A DNA stretch of 43,723 nt, from contig JAPOIJ010000019.1 in the NCBI GenBank assembly GCA_029979005.1, forward strand, positions 1 to 43,723, read 5' to 3'. The notes beneath the pieces were generated by a model. It was not told the origin of the DNA. It was given only the letters and a program-made list of their open reading frames with translations, and ran no database searches. Every line of letters starts with the position of its first letter. The stretch's first letter is position 1. The translations under genes and the position numbers were made by a program. This DNA is from Planctomycetota bacterium. GTDB taxonomy: Bacteria; Planctomycetota; Planctomycetia; Pirellulales; Pirellulaceae. This document shows, piece by piece, positions 1 through 8,641 of this stretch.

Positions 1-1026
1 ATGCTGATTGCTGAGAAGACATTGCATATTGGAATCTTTGATCCGAAATACGGCGGTGACCCAGTTCTGTTTCAACACTTTTTCTGGTTCTATTCACACC
101 CGGCGGTTTACATCATGATCCTTCCAGCGATGGGCGTGATCAGCGAATTAATTTCTGTTTACAGCCAGAAGCGTATTTTCGGCTACTCGTTCATCGCGTT
201 TTCAAGCGTAGCGATCGCGTTGCTCGGCTTCCTGGTTTGGGGACACCACATGTTTACCAGTGGTCAGTCTTTGGTCGTCACGCTAATTTTCAGTGCGATT
301 ACCTTTACGGTGGCGATTCCATCAGCGGTTAAGGTGTTTAACTGGCTGGCAACGCTATACAAGGGCTCAATCCTGTTGAACACTCCAATGTGCTACGCTC
401 TGTCCTTCATTTTTCTTTTTGGAATTGGCGGACTGACAGGTTTGTTCCTCGGTGCACTTTCAACTGACATTCACCTCCATGACACCTACTTCGTTGTGGC
501 TCACTTTCACTTTGTGATGGTCGGTGGAACGCTTACAGCCTTGCTTGGTGGTGTGTTCCATTGGTGGCCAAAGATCTGGGGACGGATGTATAACGACTTC
601 CTCGGTCGAGTCGGCTGCTTCCTGGTTTTCTCTGGATTTAACTTGACCTTCTTTCCACAGTTTGTGATGGGCTCGCGGGGAATGCCTCGACGCTATGCGT
701 CGTACGACCCGGAGTACCAAATATTCCACCAACTCTCGACGGTCGGAGCGTTCGTGCTCGGAATAGGAATTCTCTTATCGTTCGTCGTGTTGGTTTACGC
801 AGCATTGCGGGGACCGCGGTGCAGCAGTAATCCATTCCGTGCGGCTTCGTTGGAATGGCAATCCAGCTCACCACCTGACTTTCACAACTTTATTCAAACT
901 CCTGTATTGACAGATCCTTATGATTTCGAGTCTCAGGTCTATGATGAAGAACTTGATACTTATATTCCTCGGGAATTTGCTAACCCTGACAAAGTTACTC
1001 CTCGCAAGGAACCTGTTCATCACTAA
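1..1026 (+). CDS. ctaD: Cytochrome c oxidase subunit I, A2-type (5' truncated)
   Basis: This is the catalytic subunit of a haem-copper terminal oxidase, which reduces O2 to water at the haem a3-CuB centre and pumps protons across the membrane. The window begins inside the gene: the 341 residues correspond to the part from helix VI onward, so the Met at position 1 is not the real start. Visible residues are the CuB ligand and cross-linked Tyr in YSHPAVY (H33, Y37), the CuB pair H82-H83 in WGHHMF, the K-channel Lys in AVKVF (K111), and the haem ligands in AHFHF (H168 for the high-spin and H170 for the low-spin haem). The D-channel Glu of A1 enzymes (GHPEVY) is replaced by the Tyr-Ser arrangement known from A2 oxidases. 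The C-terminal 60 residues are a polar tail. Three further oxidase genes follow on the same strand. Confidence 0.97.
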   Translation: MLIAEKTLHIGIFDPKYGGDPVLFQHFFWFYSHPAVYIMILPAMGVISELISVYSQKRIFGYSFIAFSSVAIALLGFLVWGHHMFTSGQSLVVTLIFSAITFTVAIPSAVKVFNWLATLYKGSILLNTPMCYALSFIFLFGIGGLTGLFLGALSTDIHLHDTYFVVAHFHFVMVGGTLTALLGGVFHWWPKIWGRMYNDFLGRVGCFLVFSGFNLTFFPQFVMGSRGMPRRYASYDPEYQIFHQLSTVGAFVLGIGILLSFVVLVYAALRGPRCSSNPFRAASLEWQSSSPPDFHNFIQTPVLTDPYDFESQVYDEELDTYIPREFANPDKVTPRKEPVHH

Positions 1027-1127
1027 TTGGATTGCTGAATTGACTTTAAATCAAAGAACGCAATTTTTCATAAATTAACTCTCAACGCTTTTTTAAAATT
1101 AATTAGCCAAAACTTCCGGAGCCGGAA

Positions 1128-2279
1128 ATGGCCGTTGCCGATTCACACAACACTCACGACGATCACCATGATCTCTACGATCACGGTGAATTTATTGCCC
1201 ATCACTTTGACTCAGCTGAACAACAGTTCGACTCAGGGAAGCTAGGAATTTGGTTATTCCTGGTCACCGAAGTTTTGTTTTTCAGCGGTCTGTTTGTGGC
1301 CTACACCCTGTATCGAACCAACCATCCCGAGGTCTTTGAGCAGGCACACGTCTTTCTCAATAAGTACCTCGGTGGTTTGAACACGATTGTGTTGCTCTTT
1401 AGTAGCCTCACAATGGCGTTAGGTGTCCGCGCTGCACAACTGGGGCGTAACAAGAACTGCTCTGTTTACATCCTGATCACTATGGTCTGTGCGACCATGT
1501 TCCTCGGCGTCAAAGCCGTCGAATACAGTCACAAATGGGACATGGGCATTTTGGTGCGAAGTGCGTTTGATCTGACCTACACCCATCCAACACCAACAAC
1601 AGAAATCGGGAAATCGTTACACATCTCTGATTATCTGGTCTACCTCTGCGTCGTTCCAGCGCTGTTGTTAGCGGGCTTTTTGGTTGCAAGCGTAATCAGC
1701 AAACTGGTCAACAAGGCAACGCTCGCCAAATTCATGATGGCGATGACAATTACGGTTAGTGGTTATTTCTTAGGTGTCGTCATTGGCATCATTTTTATGA
1801 ATGCGACCGAAGGGGAGACAGGAAGCACGCATGCTTCGGTTATCGTCGAGCAGCCGCTGATGTTAATGGCATCAACCCAGGACGATCATGCAGCTGATGG
1901 TGACCATGAAGACGGTGATCACGACCATGACAAAGCCGCGGCAGGCTCCAGCCACGACGGTGAGCACGCCGATCACGAAGAACACTTCGGTTCACATCCT
2001 GCCGATGGTGGAGAAGCAAGCTTTGACGCTCACCACCCGGATCCAAGCACGCTCAGCCGCGACGTCGGCATCTTCTTTAGTATCTATTATTGCATGACAG
2101 GCCTTCATGCAATTCACATTATTGCTGGAATTATTGCCCTCGCGTGGGTGTATTGGCGGTGCTTACTCGGGCACTGGCGGACCGATTACTTTGGTCCTGT
2201 AGACTATGTTGGTTTATACTGGCACTTGGTCGACTTGATTTGGATTTACCTGTTCCCATTGCTTTATTTGATTGATTAA
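1128..2279 (+). CDS. ctaE: Cytochrome c oxidase subunit III with His-rich insertion
   Basis: Subunit III of the haem-copper oxidase, 383 aa, much longer than the roughly 190-200 aa of compact bacterial CoxIII. The family signature is clear at both ends: LGIWLFLVTEVLFFSGLF near residues 39-56, and the closing segments with TGLHAIHIIAG and GLYWHLVDLIWIYLFPLLY. Between the third and the penultimate canonical helices there are about 140 extra residues. These hold two more predicted membrane segments (about 165-225) and a soluble stretch at about 251-305 that is packed with His, Asp and Glu. The N-terminus is also His/Asp rich (HDDHHDLYDH). The gene starts 102 bp after ctaD with GGAGCCGGAA just before the ATG, and ends 5 bp before the subunit IV gene, so co-transcription is likely. 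The His-rich part may bind copper or zinc, which is inference. Confidence 0.93.
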   Translation: MAVADSHNTHDDHHDLYDHGEFIAHHFDSAEQQFDSGKLGIWLFLVTEVLFFSGLFVAYTLYRTNHPEVFEQAHVFLNKYLGGLNTIVLLFSSLTMALGVRAAQLGRNKNCSVYILITMVCATMFLGVKAVEYSHKWDMGILVRSAFDLTYTHPTPTTEIGKSLHISDYLVYLCVVPALLLAGFLVASVISKLVNKATLAKFMMAMTITVSGYFLGVVIGIIFMNATEGETGSTHASVIVEQPLMLMASTQDDHAADGDHEDGDHDHDKAAAGSSHDGEHADHEEHFGSHPADGGEASFDAHHPDPSTLSRDVGIFFSIYYCMTGLHAIHIIAGIIALAWVYWRCLLGHWRTDYFGPVDYVGLYWHLVDLIWIYLFPLLYLID

Positions 2280-2284
2280 GTTCC

Positions 2285-2659
2285 ATGTCTGATCATCACG
2301 AAGACCTACCTCCATTTTGTCACCCTGTCTCAACGAAACTTTTGTTCGGGGTGTTTTTTGGATTGATCGGTTTGACAATTCTTACCGTTGCGACCTCGGC
2401 TTTGGGTAGCGCATTGGGAATGCCGCCGGCATTCGCATTTCCGCTCGCCATGGTCATCGCGACCATGAAAGCCTTCCTGGTATGCGCTTTTTTCATGCAT
2501 ATGTGGTGGGATAAGAGTTTCAATGTTTTGGCGTTTCTGTCCTCTTTGTTATTCGTCTCCCTGTTTATCGGTATGACAATGATAGACACCGGAGAGTATC
2601 AACCGACCATCGAAGCTTTCGACATTAACAATCTGGCGAACGTCGAAGTCTCCGAGTAG
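2285..2659 (+). CDS. Cytochrome c oxidase subunit IV family (prokaryotic)
   Basis: A 124-aa small membrane subunit with three hydrophobic segments, roughly residues 18-40, 50-75 and 82-100. The central stretch ATMKAFLVCAFFMHMWWDK matches the Lys-to-MHM/MHL signature of the bacterial aa3/caa3 subunit IV family (COX4_pro). It is placed between two subunit III genes and begins 5 bp after the upstream stop, typical for the order I-III-IV in bacterial oxidase operons. The N-terminus SDHHEDLPPFCH carries His and a Cys. The likely role is structural: assembly or stability of the subunit I core. Family membership is a motif and context call. Confidence 0.88.
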   Translation: MSDHHEDLPPFCHPVSTKLLFGVFFGLIGLTILTVATSALGSALGMPPAFAFPLAMVIATMKAFLVCAFFMHMWWDKSFNVLAFLSSLLFVSLFIGMTMIDTGEYQPTIEAFDINNLANVEVSE

Positions 2660-2715
2660 GGGGATGTTTCGCTGGTTAAAGCTTTACCAGCCGCAACCTC
2701 GAGACGACTAGCACC

Positions 2716-3351
2716 ATGTTAAAACAGTCAATCAACTTAGTTCCCACGAGACCTGATCTCTATAAGAGCAAGTTGGTGTTTTATCTTTTCCTAGCGTCTC
2801 TGGGTATGTTTTTCATCGCCAGTCTGATCACCTATTTGGTGATCCGCCAACATGCGTTTAACCCGATTCCCGATGCCGTTCCGGGTTCATTCTTGACTCA
2901 AGGCCCAGACGTTTATCAGCCTTTAAGACTTCCCACCTCGTTTTGGGTCAGTTCCGCAATCCTCGTGTTGGTTAGCATTTTTATGCAACGCGCGTGCTGG
3001 CTGGTGCACCGCGAGAGGCAAGACGATTTCAGACTGTGGTTAATGATCTCTTTGGTGGCGGCGATCGCATTTGTATTGATTCAGATGTTTGGATTAAACG
3101 ATCTTCTTAGCCAACATTTCAGCCAACCTGACGGATCGATGAAAGTGTATGGCATGTCGTTCACGCTGTCTTTAATTCACGCACTCCACGTTTTAGGCGG
3201 CATGATCTTTCTTGGATTCATCATTTATCAGGCTTACCGGGACCGTTATGACCATGAACGGCACTGGGCCGTGGATCACTGTGCCAGTTATTGGCATTTC
3301 TTGGACGTTGTCTGGGCCTGCATGTTAATCACTTTTATTGTGACCCAGTGA
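2716..3351 (+). CDS. Cytochrome c oxidase subunit III family protein (second copy)
   Basis: A 211-aa polytopic membrane protein with about five hydrophobic segments, the compact bacterial CoxIII layout. Supporting features are a first helix around residues 20-45, the segment FTLSLIHALHVLGGMIFLGFI (about 150-172) that parallels the GLHALHVIAG helix of CoxIII, and the closing helix ASYWHFLDVVWACMLITFIV (about 190-209), which matches the family YWHFVDxxW signature. It lies in line after the other oxidase genes with 56 bp spacing and appears to be the last gene of the operon. It differs strongly in sequence from the 383-aa CoxIII at 1128-2279, so this oxidase cluster encodes two CoxIII-type proteins. 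Confidence 0.85.
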   Translation: MLKQSINLVPTRPDLYKSKLVFYLFLASLGMFFIASLITYLVIRQHAFNPIPDAVPGSFLTQGPDVYQPLRLPTSFWVSSAILVLVSIFMQRACWLVHRERQDDFRLWLMISLVAAIAFVLIQMFGLNDLLSQHFSQPDGSMKVYGMSFTLSLIHALHVLGGMIFLGFIIYQAYRDRYDHERHWAVDHCASYWHFLDVVWACMLITFIVTQ

Positions 3352-3493
3352 CCCGATAAAAAGCAGCTCCCAAGCACTGACTTTCTGATTGACCGGTGTA
3401 TCTGTCAGACATCGACCACCGACTTCCTCGGCTCCTTAATAACTGCGATAATGAGAGCTTCCGAAATGCCGGCTTATTCTCGAGAATCTTCTC

Positions 3494-4840
3494 ATGTCAC
3501 TTTTCGAATCGACTGAAAAAGCGAATCTTGATGCTGCAAAACCATTGGCAGCGAGAATGCGGCCCTCTCGACTTGATGATTTTGTGGGCCAGAAACAGTT
3601 TTTAGGCGAAGGAAAGTTACTTCGTCAGTTAGTAGAAGCCGATCGACTTGGCTCCGTCATTTTTTATGGACCTCCGGGCACTGGCAAAACAACGCTTGCT
3701 CGAATCCTCGCTGGTGAAACTGACCGACAGTTTGAACAGTTGAGCGCCATCATGCACGGTGTCAAAGACCTTCGCGAAGTCTTAAGCCGCGCCCGAGACG
3801 ACCTGGCCTCGGGAGGGAAGGGGACTTTATTATTCATCGATGAAATTCACCGATTTAATAAATCCCAACAGGACGCGATGCTCGCCGACGTTGAGGATGG
3901 CGTCGTCACACTGATTGGAGCCACGACCTCTAACCCGTTTTTCGCGGTCAATGGTGCGCTCGTAAGTCGTAGTCAAGTATTTCAATTTGAGCCAATCTCT
4001 CCCGACGACATCAAACATTTGATTAACAATGCCCTCACTGACAGAGATCGTGGACTTGGTGAGCTTCAGTTGAAGATCGAGGAAGACGCTTTAGATTACC
4101 TCGCTAAAATTTGCGATGGTGATGCGAGGAAAGCTCTTTCTATCCTGGAAACCGCTGCCATTGCCGCCAAAGCAGATAAGCATCAAGCGCCTCTCGTTAT
4201 TTCAAAATCGATAATAAAAACAGCAGTCGGTCAACGTTCTATTCAATATGATCCGACCGGCGATGAACACTACGATTTGGCAAGTGCACTCATTAAAAGC
4301 ATCCGTGGCAGCGACCCCGACGCAGCGCTTTACTGGTTAGCCAGAATGCTTGAGGGGGGGGAAGACATTCGATTTCTTTGTAGGCGACTGATTATTTTAG
4401 CGAGCGAAGATATTGGCAACGCAGACCCTCACGCGTTGCCGCTGGCCGTCGCATGTTCGCAGGCCTGTGAACAAATTGGACTGCCCGAATGTCAATTGAC
4501 GCTATCTCAGACAGCCACCTATCTTGCGTGTGCGCCAAAATCCAATGCCGCTACGACCGCTATCGGCTTGGCGCGGAATGATGTTCGAGAAGATCGCGTA
4601 TTACCAGTGCCACGCCATTTAAGAGACAGCCACTATCGCGAAGCTAACCAGCTTGGGCACGGCACCGGGTATCAGTACTCCCACAATGAATCCGACGGCG
4701 TCTCTAGCCAGGACTACCTCGGCGTTGACCGCGCTTATTACCAACCCGTTGATCGTGGTTATGAAGCAGAGATCAAGAAACGACTCGAGTTAATCCGTGA
4801 AAAATTACGCCTTGCTAAATCAGATCAAGAAACCAAATAG
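3494..4840 (+). CDS. rarA: Replication-associated recombination protein A (RarA/MgsA AAA+ ATPase)
   Basis: A 448-aa AAA+ ATPase of the RarA/MgsA/WRNIP1 family, which acts on stalled replication forks and single-strand DNA gaps. The N-terminal LAARMRPSRLDDFVGQ (about 18-33) is the family opening. Walker A is GPPGTGKTT (59-67) and Walker B is LLFIDEIHRFNKSQQDAML (about 112-130). Sensor I lies in LIGATTSNPFF. The MgsA C-terminal region follows, with DPDAALYWLARMLEGGEDIRFLCRR and SEDIGNADP. Length is normal for the family. It is on the plus strand, 142 bp after the oxidase operon, and seems to be an independent unit. A short Gly-rich run (seven G) lies at the EGGED codons; reading frame is intact there. 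Confidence 0.96.
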   Translation: MSLFESTEKANLDAAKPLAARMRPSRLDDFVGQKQFLGEGKLLRQLVEADRLGSVIFYGPPGTGKTTLARILAGETDRQFEQLSAIMHGVKDLREVLSRARDDLASGGKGTLLFIDEIHRFNKSQQDAMLADVEDGVVTLIGATTSNPFFAVNGALVSRSQVFQFEPISPDDIKHLINNALTDRDRGLGELQLKIEEDALDYLAKICDGDARKALSILETAAIAAKADKHQAPLVISKSIIKTAVGQRSIQYDPTGDEHYDLASALIKSIRGSDPDAALYWLARMLEGGEDIRFLCRRLIILASEDIGNADPHALPLAVACSQACEQIGLPECQLTLSQTATYLACAPKSNAATTAIGLARNDVREDRVLPVPRHLRDSHYREANQLGHGTGYQYSHNESDGVSSQDYLGVDRAYYQPVDRGYEAEIKKRLELIREKLRLAKSDQETK

Positions 4841-4944
4841 GGCTTCTTCAAATTCGCTAGCAACGCACTACTAGCAATCGCAATTGACACCGAAAGATCT
4901 CGCCAAAAAAACGAGTATCTGTTAGTTTCACTCGGGTTTCCTGA

Positions 4945-5160
4945 TCATTGCGCGGAGAAACTTCGAATAGCAGCGACGATCGTAGGTAGCAAAAACGAAA
5001 ATATCGTGAGCGCGACCAGAACGATCACCCATTTGGGCAGTGGCTTTTTGAAGTCGCTAGAAAGTAAATATTGTCGGCAGTAAGGACACTGTTCGACATC
5101 ATCAAATATTTCTTTTTTGCAATGAGGGCACGGTACGGTGTAATCACTGTCATCGTCCAT
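4945..5160 (-). CDS. Small zinc-ribbon membrane protein
   Basis: A 71-aa protein with an acidic N-terminus (MDDDSDY), a double CxxC zinc ribbon (C11-P-H-C14 and C25-P-Y-C28) and one hydrophobic segment (about residues 44-66) followed by a short polar tail. The zinc ribbon would be cytoplasmic if the protein follows the positive-inside rule (KKPLPK before the helix). Tiny zinc-ribbon plus single-helix proteins are common in planctomycetes, but no function is known to me. It is transcribed opposite to its neighbours, in the 400-bp gap between rarA and the LysM protein. Composition and the intact two-motif ribbon argue that it is real. Confidence 0.72.
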   Translation of the reverse strand: MDDDSDYTVPCPHCKKEIFDDVEQCPYCRQYLLSSDFKKPLPKWVIVLVALTIFSFLLPTIVAAIRSFSAQ

Positions 5161-5264
5161 CGGAATCTTCCAACCACTGAACTAATTTGCAAACAGGCAT
5201 CGAAAAAACATTGGCACCGTAACAGGGTTTACCGCACCCCGTCACGCAATTGTGGATATCTAAA

Positions 5265-6428
5265 ATGCATTCATTAAAAAACTCCGTGGTCGCAGTTGGA
5301 CTGCTCGCACTTGCATTCATGTTTTATCAATCATCGTCTCCACAACCACAAGGGGACAGTGAGGAACAACAAGCAAGTTTAGCATTGCAAAACAGCCCAC
5401 TCCCCAATTCGCGCAACACGACCGAAAGTGAACCCGAAATATTCTCCCCCGAGGATTCTTTTTTTACCCCCAAACACCAGCCACAGCCTGCAAAAAAACT
5501 GCCACCACCCAAACCTGATCCTGCTCTAACTAGTCCGTCGAATCCCGGACAACCTCTTCCAAGCAAACCCGAATCGCCGAATTTCGCACCGACTAGCCCA
5601 CTAACCGACAACGAAAAACAAAAAAATCTTGCGTACGCGCTTCGAAATCAGCCAACAACTCCGGTCCTACCAAAAGCTTTGCCGCTATCACCCAGTCCTC
5701 CTAACGGGAGTCCTGTTCCAAATGCCGAACAATCGCTCGACAGTTCATTCAATGCCAGGGCGGGTGTCATTACACCCACCGTACCACGGAAGCTTAGCTC
5801 GAAAGAAGTTGCTGATTTGTGGACGCAAGTTAATCTCGACGCAGAACAGAACAATCTAAAAAACGCGCTTAGAACATTATCGAATTACCACGCATCGAAT
5901 GAACTCAACGGTCCACAATACCAAAAAACCATGGCATGGTTAGACGGACTTGCTGCTAAAGTGATTTGGTCTCAGGAAGCACATCTTGAAAAAAGTGATC
6001 CGACCGCGGTTGAGATACCGCTCGCGAAACTTGCAGAGCAATGGAAGGTCTCCGTCCCGTTAATTCAAAAAATTAACGGCCTTCCCCCATCAAAGACATC
6101 CGCAATTCCCTCAACGCTCAAAGTCATTAAGGGTCCGTTTGATTTAAAAGTTGACCGCGAGAAGGACAAAATGACACTTTATCTTGGTGAACTGTATGGT
6201 TGCCAGTTTGATTTTGCGGGGAGTAATCTGTCACCGGGGAAATACCACGTCAACGTAAATAGCGAAAACATCCTGTTGAAAGCTACCGATGGGCGTGAAC
6301 TGGTTATTCGCGGGGAACTAACAACGTCAGAAGTCGCTCCGCAGAGTGGGATAATTCGTCTGACCAACAGCCAACTTAAAGAAGTTTGCGAACTGCTCAC
6401 TCGCGATTCTACGGTTACCATTCGGTAA
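5265..6428 (+). CDS. Secreted/anchored LysM and inactive L,D-transpeptidase-like protein
   Basis: About 387 aa. I prefer the ATG at 5265 over the in-frame TTG at 5250, because a signal-anchor (about residues 5-22) follows it directly. Next comes a low-complexity Pro/Ser/Gln-rich linker (about 25-180), then a helical region, then a LysM-like stretch (AKLAEQWKVSVPLIQKINGLPP, about 253-275) ending in LKVIKGPFDLKVD. The remainder resembles the YkuD L,D-transpeptidase fold (MTLYLGELYGCQFDF and a final IRLTNSQLKEVCELL). The expected catalytic motifs are lost: the IHG histidine is Arg (IRG, about 349) and SHGC is QSGI, with Ile (about 363) in place of the nucleophilic Cys. It probably binds peptidoglycan in the periplasm without cross-linking it. 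Fold assignment is by eye. Confidence 0.7.
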   Translation: MHSLKNSVVAVGLLALAFMFYQSSSPQPQGDSEEQQASLALQNSPLPNSRNTTESEPEIFSPEDSFFTPKHQPQPAKKLPPPKPDPALTSPSNPGQPLPSKPESPNFAPTSPLTDNEKQKNLAYALRNQPTTPVLPKALPLSPSPPNGSPVPNAEQSLDSSFNARAGVITPTVPRKLSSKEVADLWTQVNLDAEQNNLKNALRTLSNYHASNELNGPQYQKTMAWLDGLAAKVIWSQEAHLEKSDPTAVEIPLAKLAEQWKVSVPLIQKINGLPPSKTSAIPSTLKVIKGPFDLKVDREKDKMTLYLGELYGCQFDFAGSNLSPGKYHVNVNSENILLKATDGRELVIRGELTTSEVAPQSGIIRLTNSQLKEVCELLTRDSTVTIR

Positions 6429-6706
6429 GCCAGACTCTAAATTGTTTTTGACTCTCATTTCCCTGTCTACTCTTGGAAATTGTGCAGCTATTGCCGGGTC
6501 ACAAGGTTATGTTCGCTGGTGACCGAATTGCGATCTCAAATCGTCATCTTGACTCCGCGCGAACAGCATTTCTTTTTTGGCCTTTCATTCGAAAATTCTA
6601 AGGGATTCTCCAGCAACACTTCTTCCCTCGGCTTGTCGGTTACCCAATAGGCAATTACCGGTTACGATAGAGTTTCCAATTTTTTGAGATAGCTCTGGAG
6701 AAAACC

Positions 6707-8611
6707 ATGCGTCGAGATTTGCTGCAAACGTCGGGATATTACCACTGGTTAGTTATTACGATTTTGACCGCATTACTTGCCATTTCGATATCTGCCGACT
6801 CGTCTTACTCGCAAACCGTCTCGTCCGTTAAAGCCAACTATCACAAGCAGTCTTTCCAGATTCCAATGCGCGACGGAACTAAACTGTATACCACCGTCTA
6901 CTCGCCCCGAGACGATTCTGTTACCTACCCAATTTTGATGAAACGGACCCCTTACAGTGTCCGTCCGTACGGTGCTGACCAATACTCTAGTCGAATCGCG
7001 CCGTCAAAATTGATGGAAGAGGAAAAATATATTTTTGTCTTACAAGACGTAAGGGGTCGCTGGATGTCCGAGGGTTCGTACGACAACATGCGACCCCACG
7101 TAAACGGAGATGACTCCATCGATGAAAGCTCCGACACTTATGACACAATCGAGTGGCTTCTCAAAAACGTTAAAAACAACAATGGCAAAGTTGGAATGTG
7201 GGGTATCTCCTATCCCGGTTTTTACACCGCAGCCGCGTTGCCGGAACACCATCCAGCTCTGATAGCCGCCTCACCTCAAGCACCCATTTCTGATTTTTTC
7301 TTCGATGATTTCCATCATCATGGAGCTTATTTATTAAGTTACTTTGTCGCCACCTCGACCTTTGGATTTCAACATCAGGGCCCGACTCAATCATCCTGGT
7401 ATAAATCCATTGAGCCAACATCCCGAGATGCGTGGAACTTTTTCATGAGCCTTGGGCCAATGAGTGAGGCTGGGAAATTGCATGATGAGGATAACTTTTT
7501 CTGGAAACAGTTAGTCGAACATCCCAACTACGATGAATTTTGGCAAAAACGAAGTATTCTGCCACACTTAAAAGGTATCAAGACCAACGTCTTAACCGTC
7601 GGAGGGCTATTTGATGCCGAAGATTTGTACGGGCCTCTAAATATCTATCGCGAAATCGACAAAAACAATCCCGATATTTTCAACGCGATTGTGATGGGAC
7701 CCTGGAGTCATGGGGATTGGGCAAGGAACACTCCCAATGCGGTTGTCGGTAAAGTTGCCTTTGGTAAAAACGTATCGGAATTCTATCAAAGAGAGATTGA
7801 GTCTCCGTTCTTCCGATACTTTTTGAAGGGCGTTGGGGACAAGCCGAACTTCAAAGCCATGATGTACGATACGGGCTTAAGACGCTGGAATAAATTCATG
7901 GAGTGGCCACCCGCGAATACTGAACCCGTGAAGTATTACCTTCACGGTGACCGGTCGCTTTCTAAGCTTCAACCGAAAAAATCAGAACCGACAGAGACCA
8001 GTTTTGTCAGTGATCCTCAAAATCCCGTGCCCCACCGCGATCGCCAGGATTTAGAACTTAGGTTTACGCCTCGGCCCTACATGTCGGATGACCAGAGATT
8101 CGCTGCGGCTCGCCCGGATGTTCTGGTCTTCCAAACGGAGCCATTGACGCAGCCTGTCACGATCAACGGCGATGTGATGGCTCATCTAAATGTATCCACC
8201 ACCGGAACTTCCGCTGATTGGGTTGTAAAAATCATAGATGTTTATCCCGATGATCACCCTTTTGTTGAAGGCTCCGAACCAGGCTTGGACTTTGGTGGAT
8301 TTCAGCAAATGGTTCGAAGTGAGGTCATTCGTGGACGATTCCGCAACGGCTACGAAAAGCCCGAACCATTTGTCGCCAACGAAGTCGCTGAAATCAACCT
8401 ACCGCTTCAAGATGTGTGCCATACTTACAAACCCGGGCATCGAATTATGATTCAAATTCAAAGCAGCTGGTTTCCATTAATCGATCGCAATCCACAAAAG
8501 TATGTAGAGAACATCTTCAAAGCGACGGCAGATGATTTCATCAAAGCGACTCATCGGGTTCACCATAGTCCCGAAGCATCCAGTTGGATCGAATTCAAGA
8601 TAGCTAACTGA
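6707..8611 (+). CDS. CocE/NonD family (peptidase S15-type) hydrolase, exported
   Basis: A 634-aa alpha/beta hydrolase of the CocE/NonD and X-Pro dipeptidyl-peptidase S15 group; members cleave acyl esters, beta-lactam side chains or N-terminal X-Pro dipeptides, and the substrate here cannot be named. The N-terminus has a hydrophobic segment (about 14-30) ending before SYSQT, a probable signal peptide. The S15 start MRDGTKLYTTVYSP is at about 54-67. Catalytic residues visible are Ser168 in GMWGISYPGF, Asp303 in VGGLFDAEDLYGP and His335 in GPWSHGDW. The C-terminal jelly-roll domain (about 420-630) carries typical S15 phrases such as GTSADWVVKIIDVYP and PGHRIMIQIQSSWFP. It stands alone, with a 278-bp leader and GGAGAAA upstream of the ATG. 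Confidence 0.93.
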   Translation: MRRDLLQTSGYYHWLVITILTALLAISISADSSYSQTVSSVKANYHKQSFQIPMRDGTKLYTTVYSPRDDSVTYPILMKRTPYSVRPYGADQYSSRIAPSKLMEEEKYIFVLQDVRGRWMSEGSYDNMRPHVNGDDSIDESSDTYDTIEWLLKNVKNNNGKVGMWGISYPGFYTAAALPEHHPALIAASPQAPISDFFFDDFHHHGAYLLSYFVATSTFGFQHQGPTQSSWYKSIEPTSRDAWNFFMSLGPMSEAGKLHDEDNFFWKQLVEHPNYDEFWQKRSILPHLKGIKTNVLTVGGLFDAEDLYGPLNIYREIDKNNPDIFNAIVMGPWSHGDWARNTPNAVVGKVAFGKNVSEFYQREIESPFFRYFLKGVGDKPNFKAMMYDTGLRRWNKFMEWPPANTEPVKYYLHGDRSLSKLQPKKSEPTETSFVSDPQNPVPHRDRQDLELRFTPRPYMSDDQRFAAARPDVLVFQTEPLTQPVTINGDVMAHLNVSTTGTSADWVVKIIDVYPDDHPFVEGSEPGLDFGGFQQMVRSEVIRGRFRNGYEKPEPFVANEVAEINLPLQDVCHTYKPGHRIMIQIQSSWFPLIDRNPQKYVENIFKATADDFIKATHRVHHSPEASSWIEFKIAN

Positions 8612-8641
8612 GCAGATTGAGTTTTACCGTCATCAAAGGAT

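Noticed and set aside
418..446. GAFTDA/GSFTDA deviation from GAFTGA in both activators (loop residues within 37186-40975) considered as loss of sigma-54 contact
   Set aside because: The Gly-to-Asp variant at this place is, as far as I recall, common in functional NtrC-family proteins, so it is not evidence of inactivation. The coordinates given here are residue numbers of the first activator.
4360..4366. Run of seven G in rarA considered as a frameshift
   Set aside because: The reading frame continues through the conserved GGEDIRFLCRR motif on both sides.
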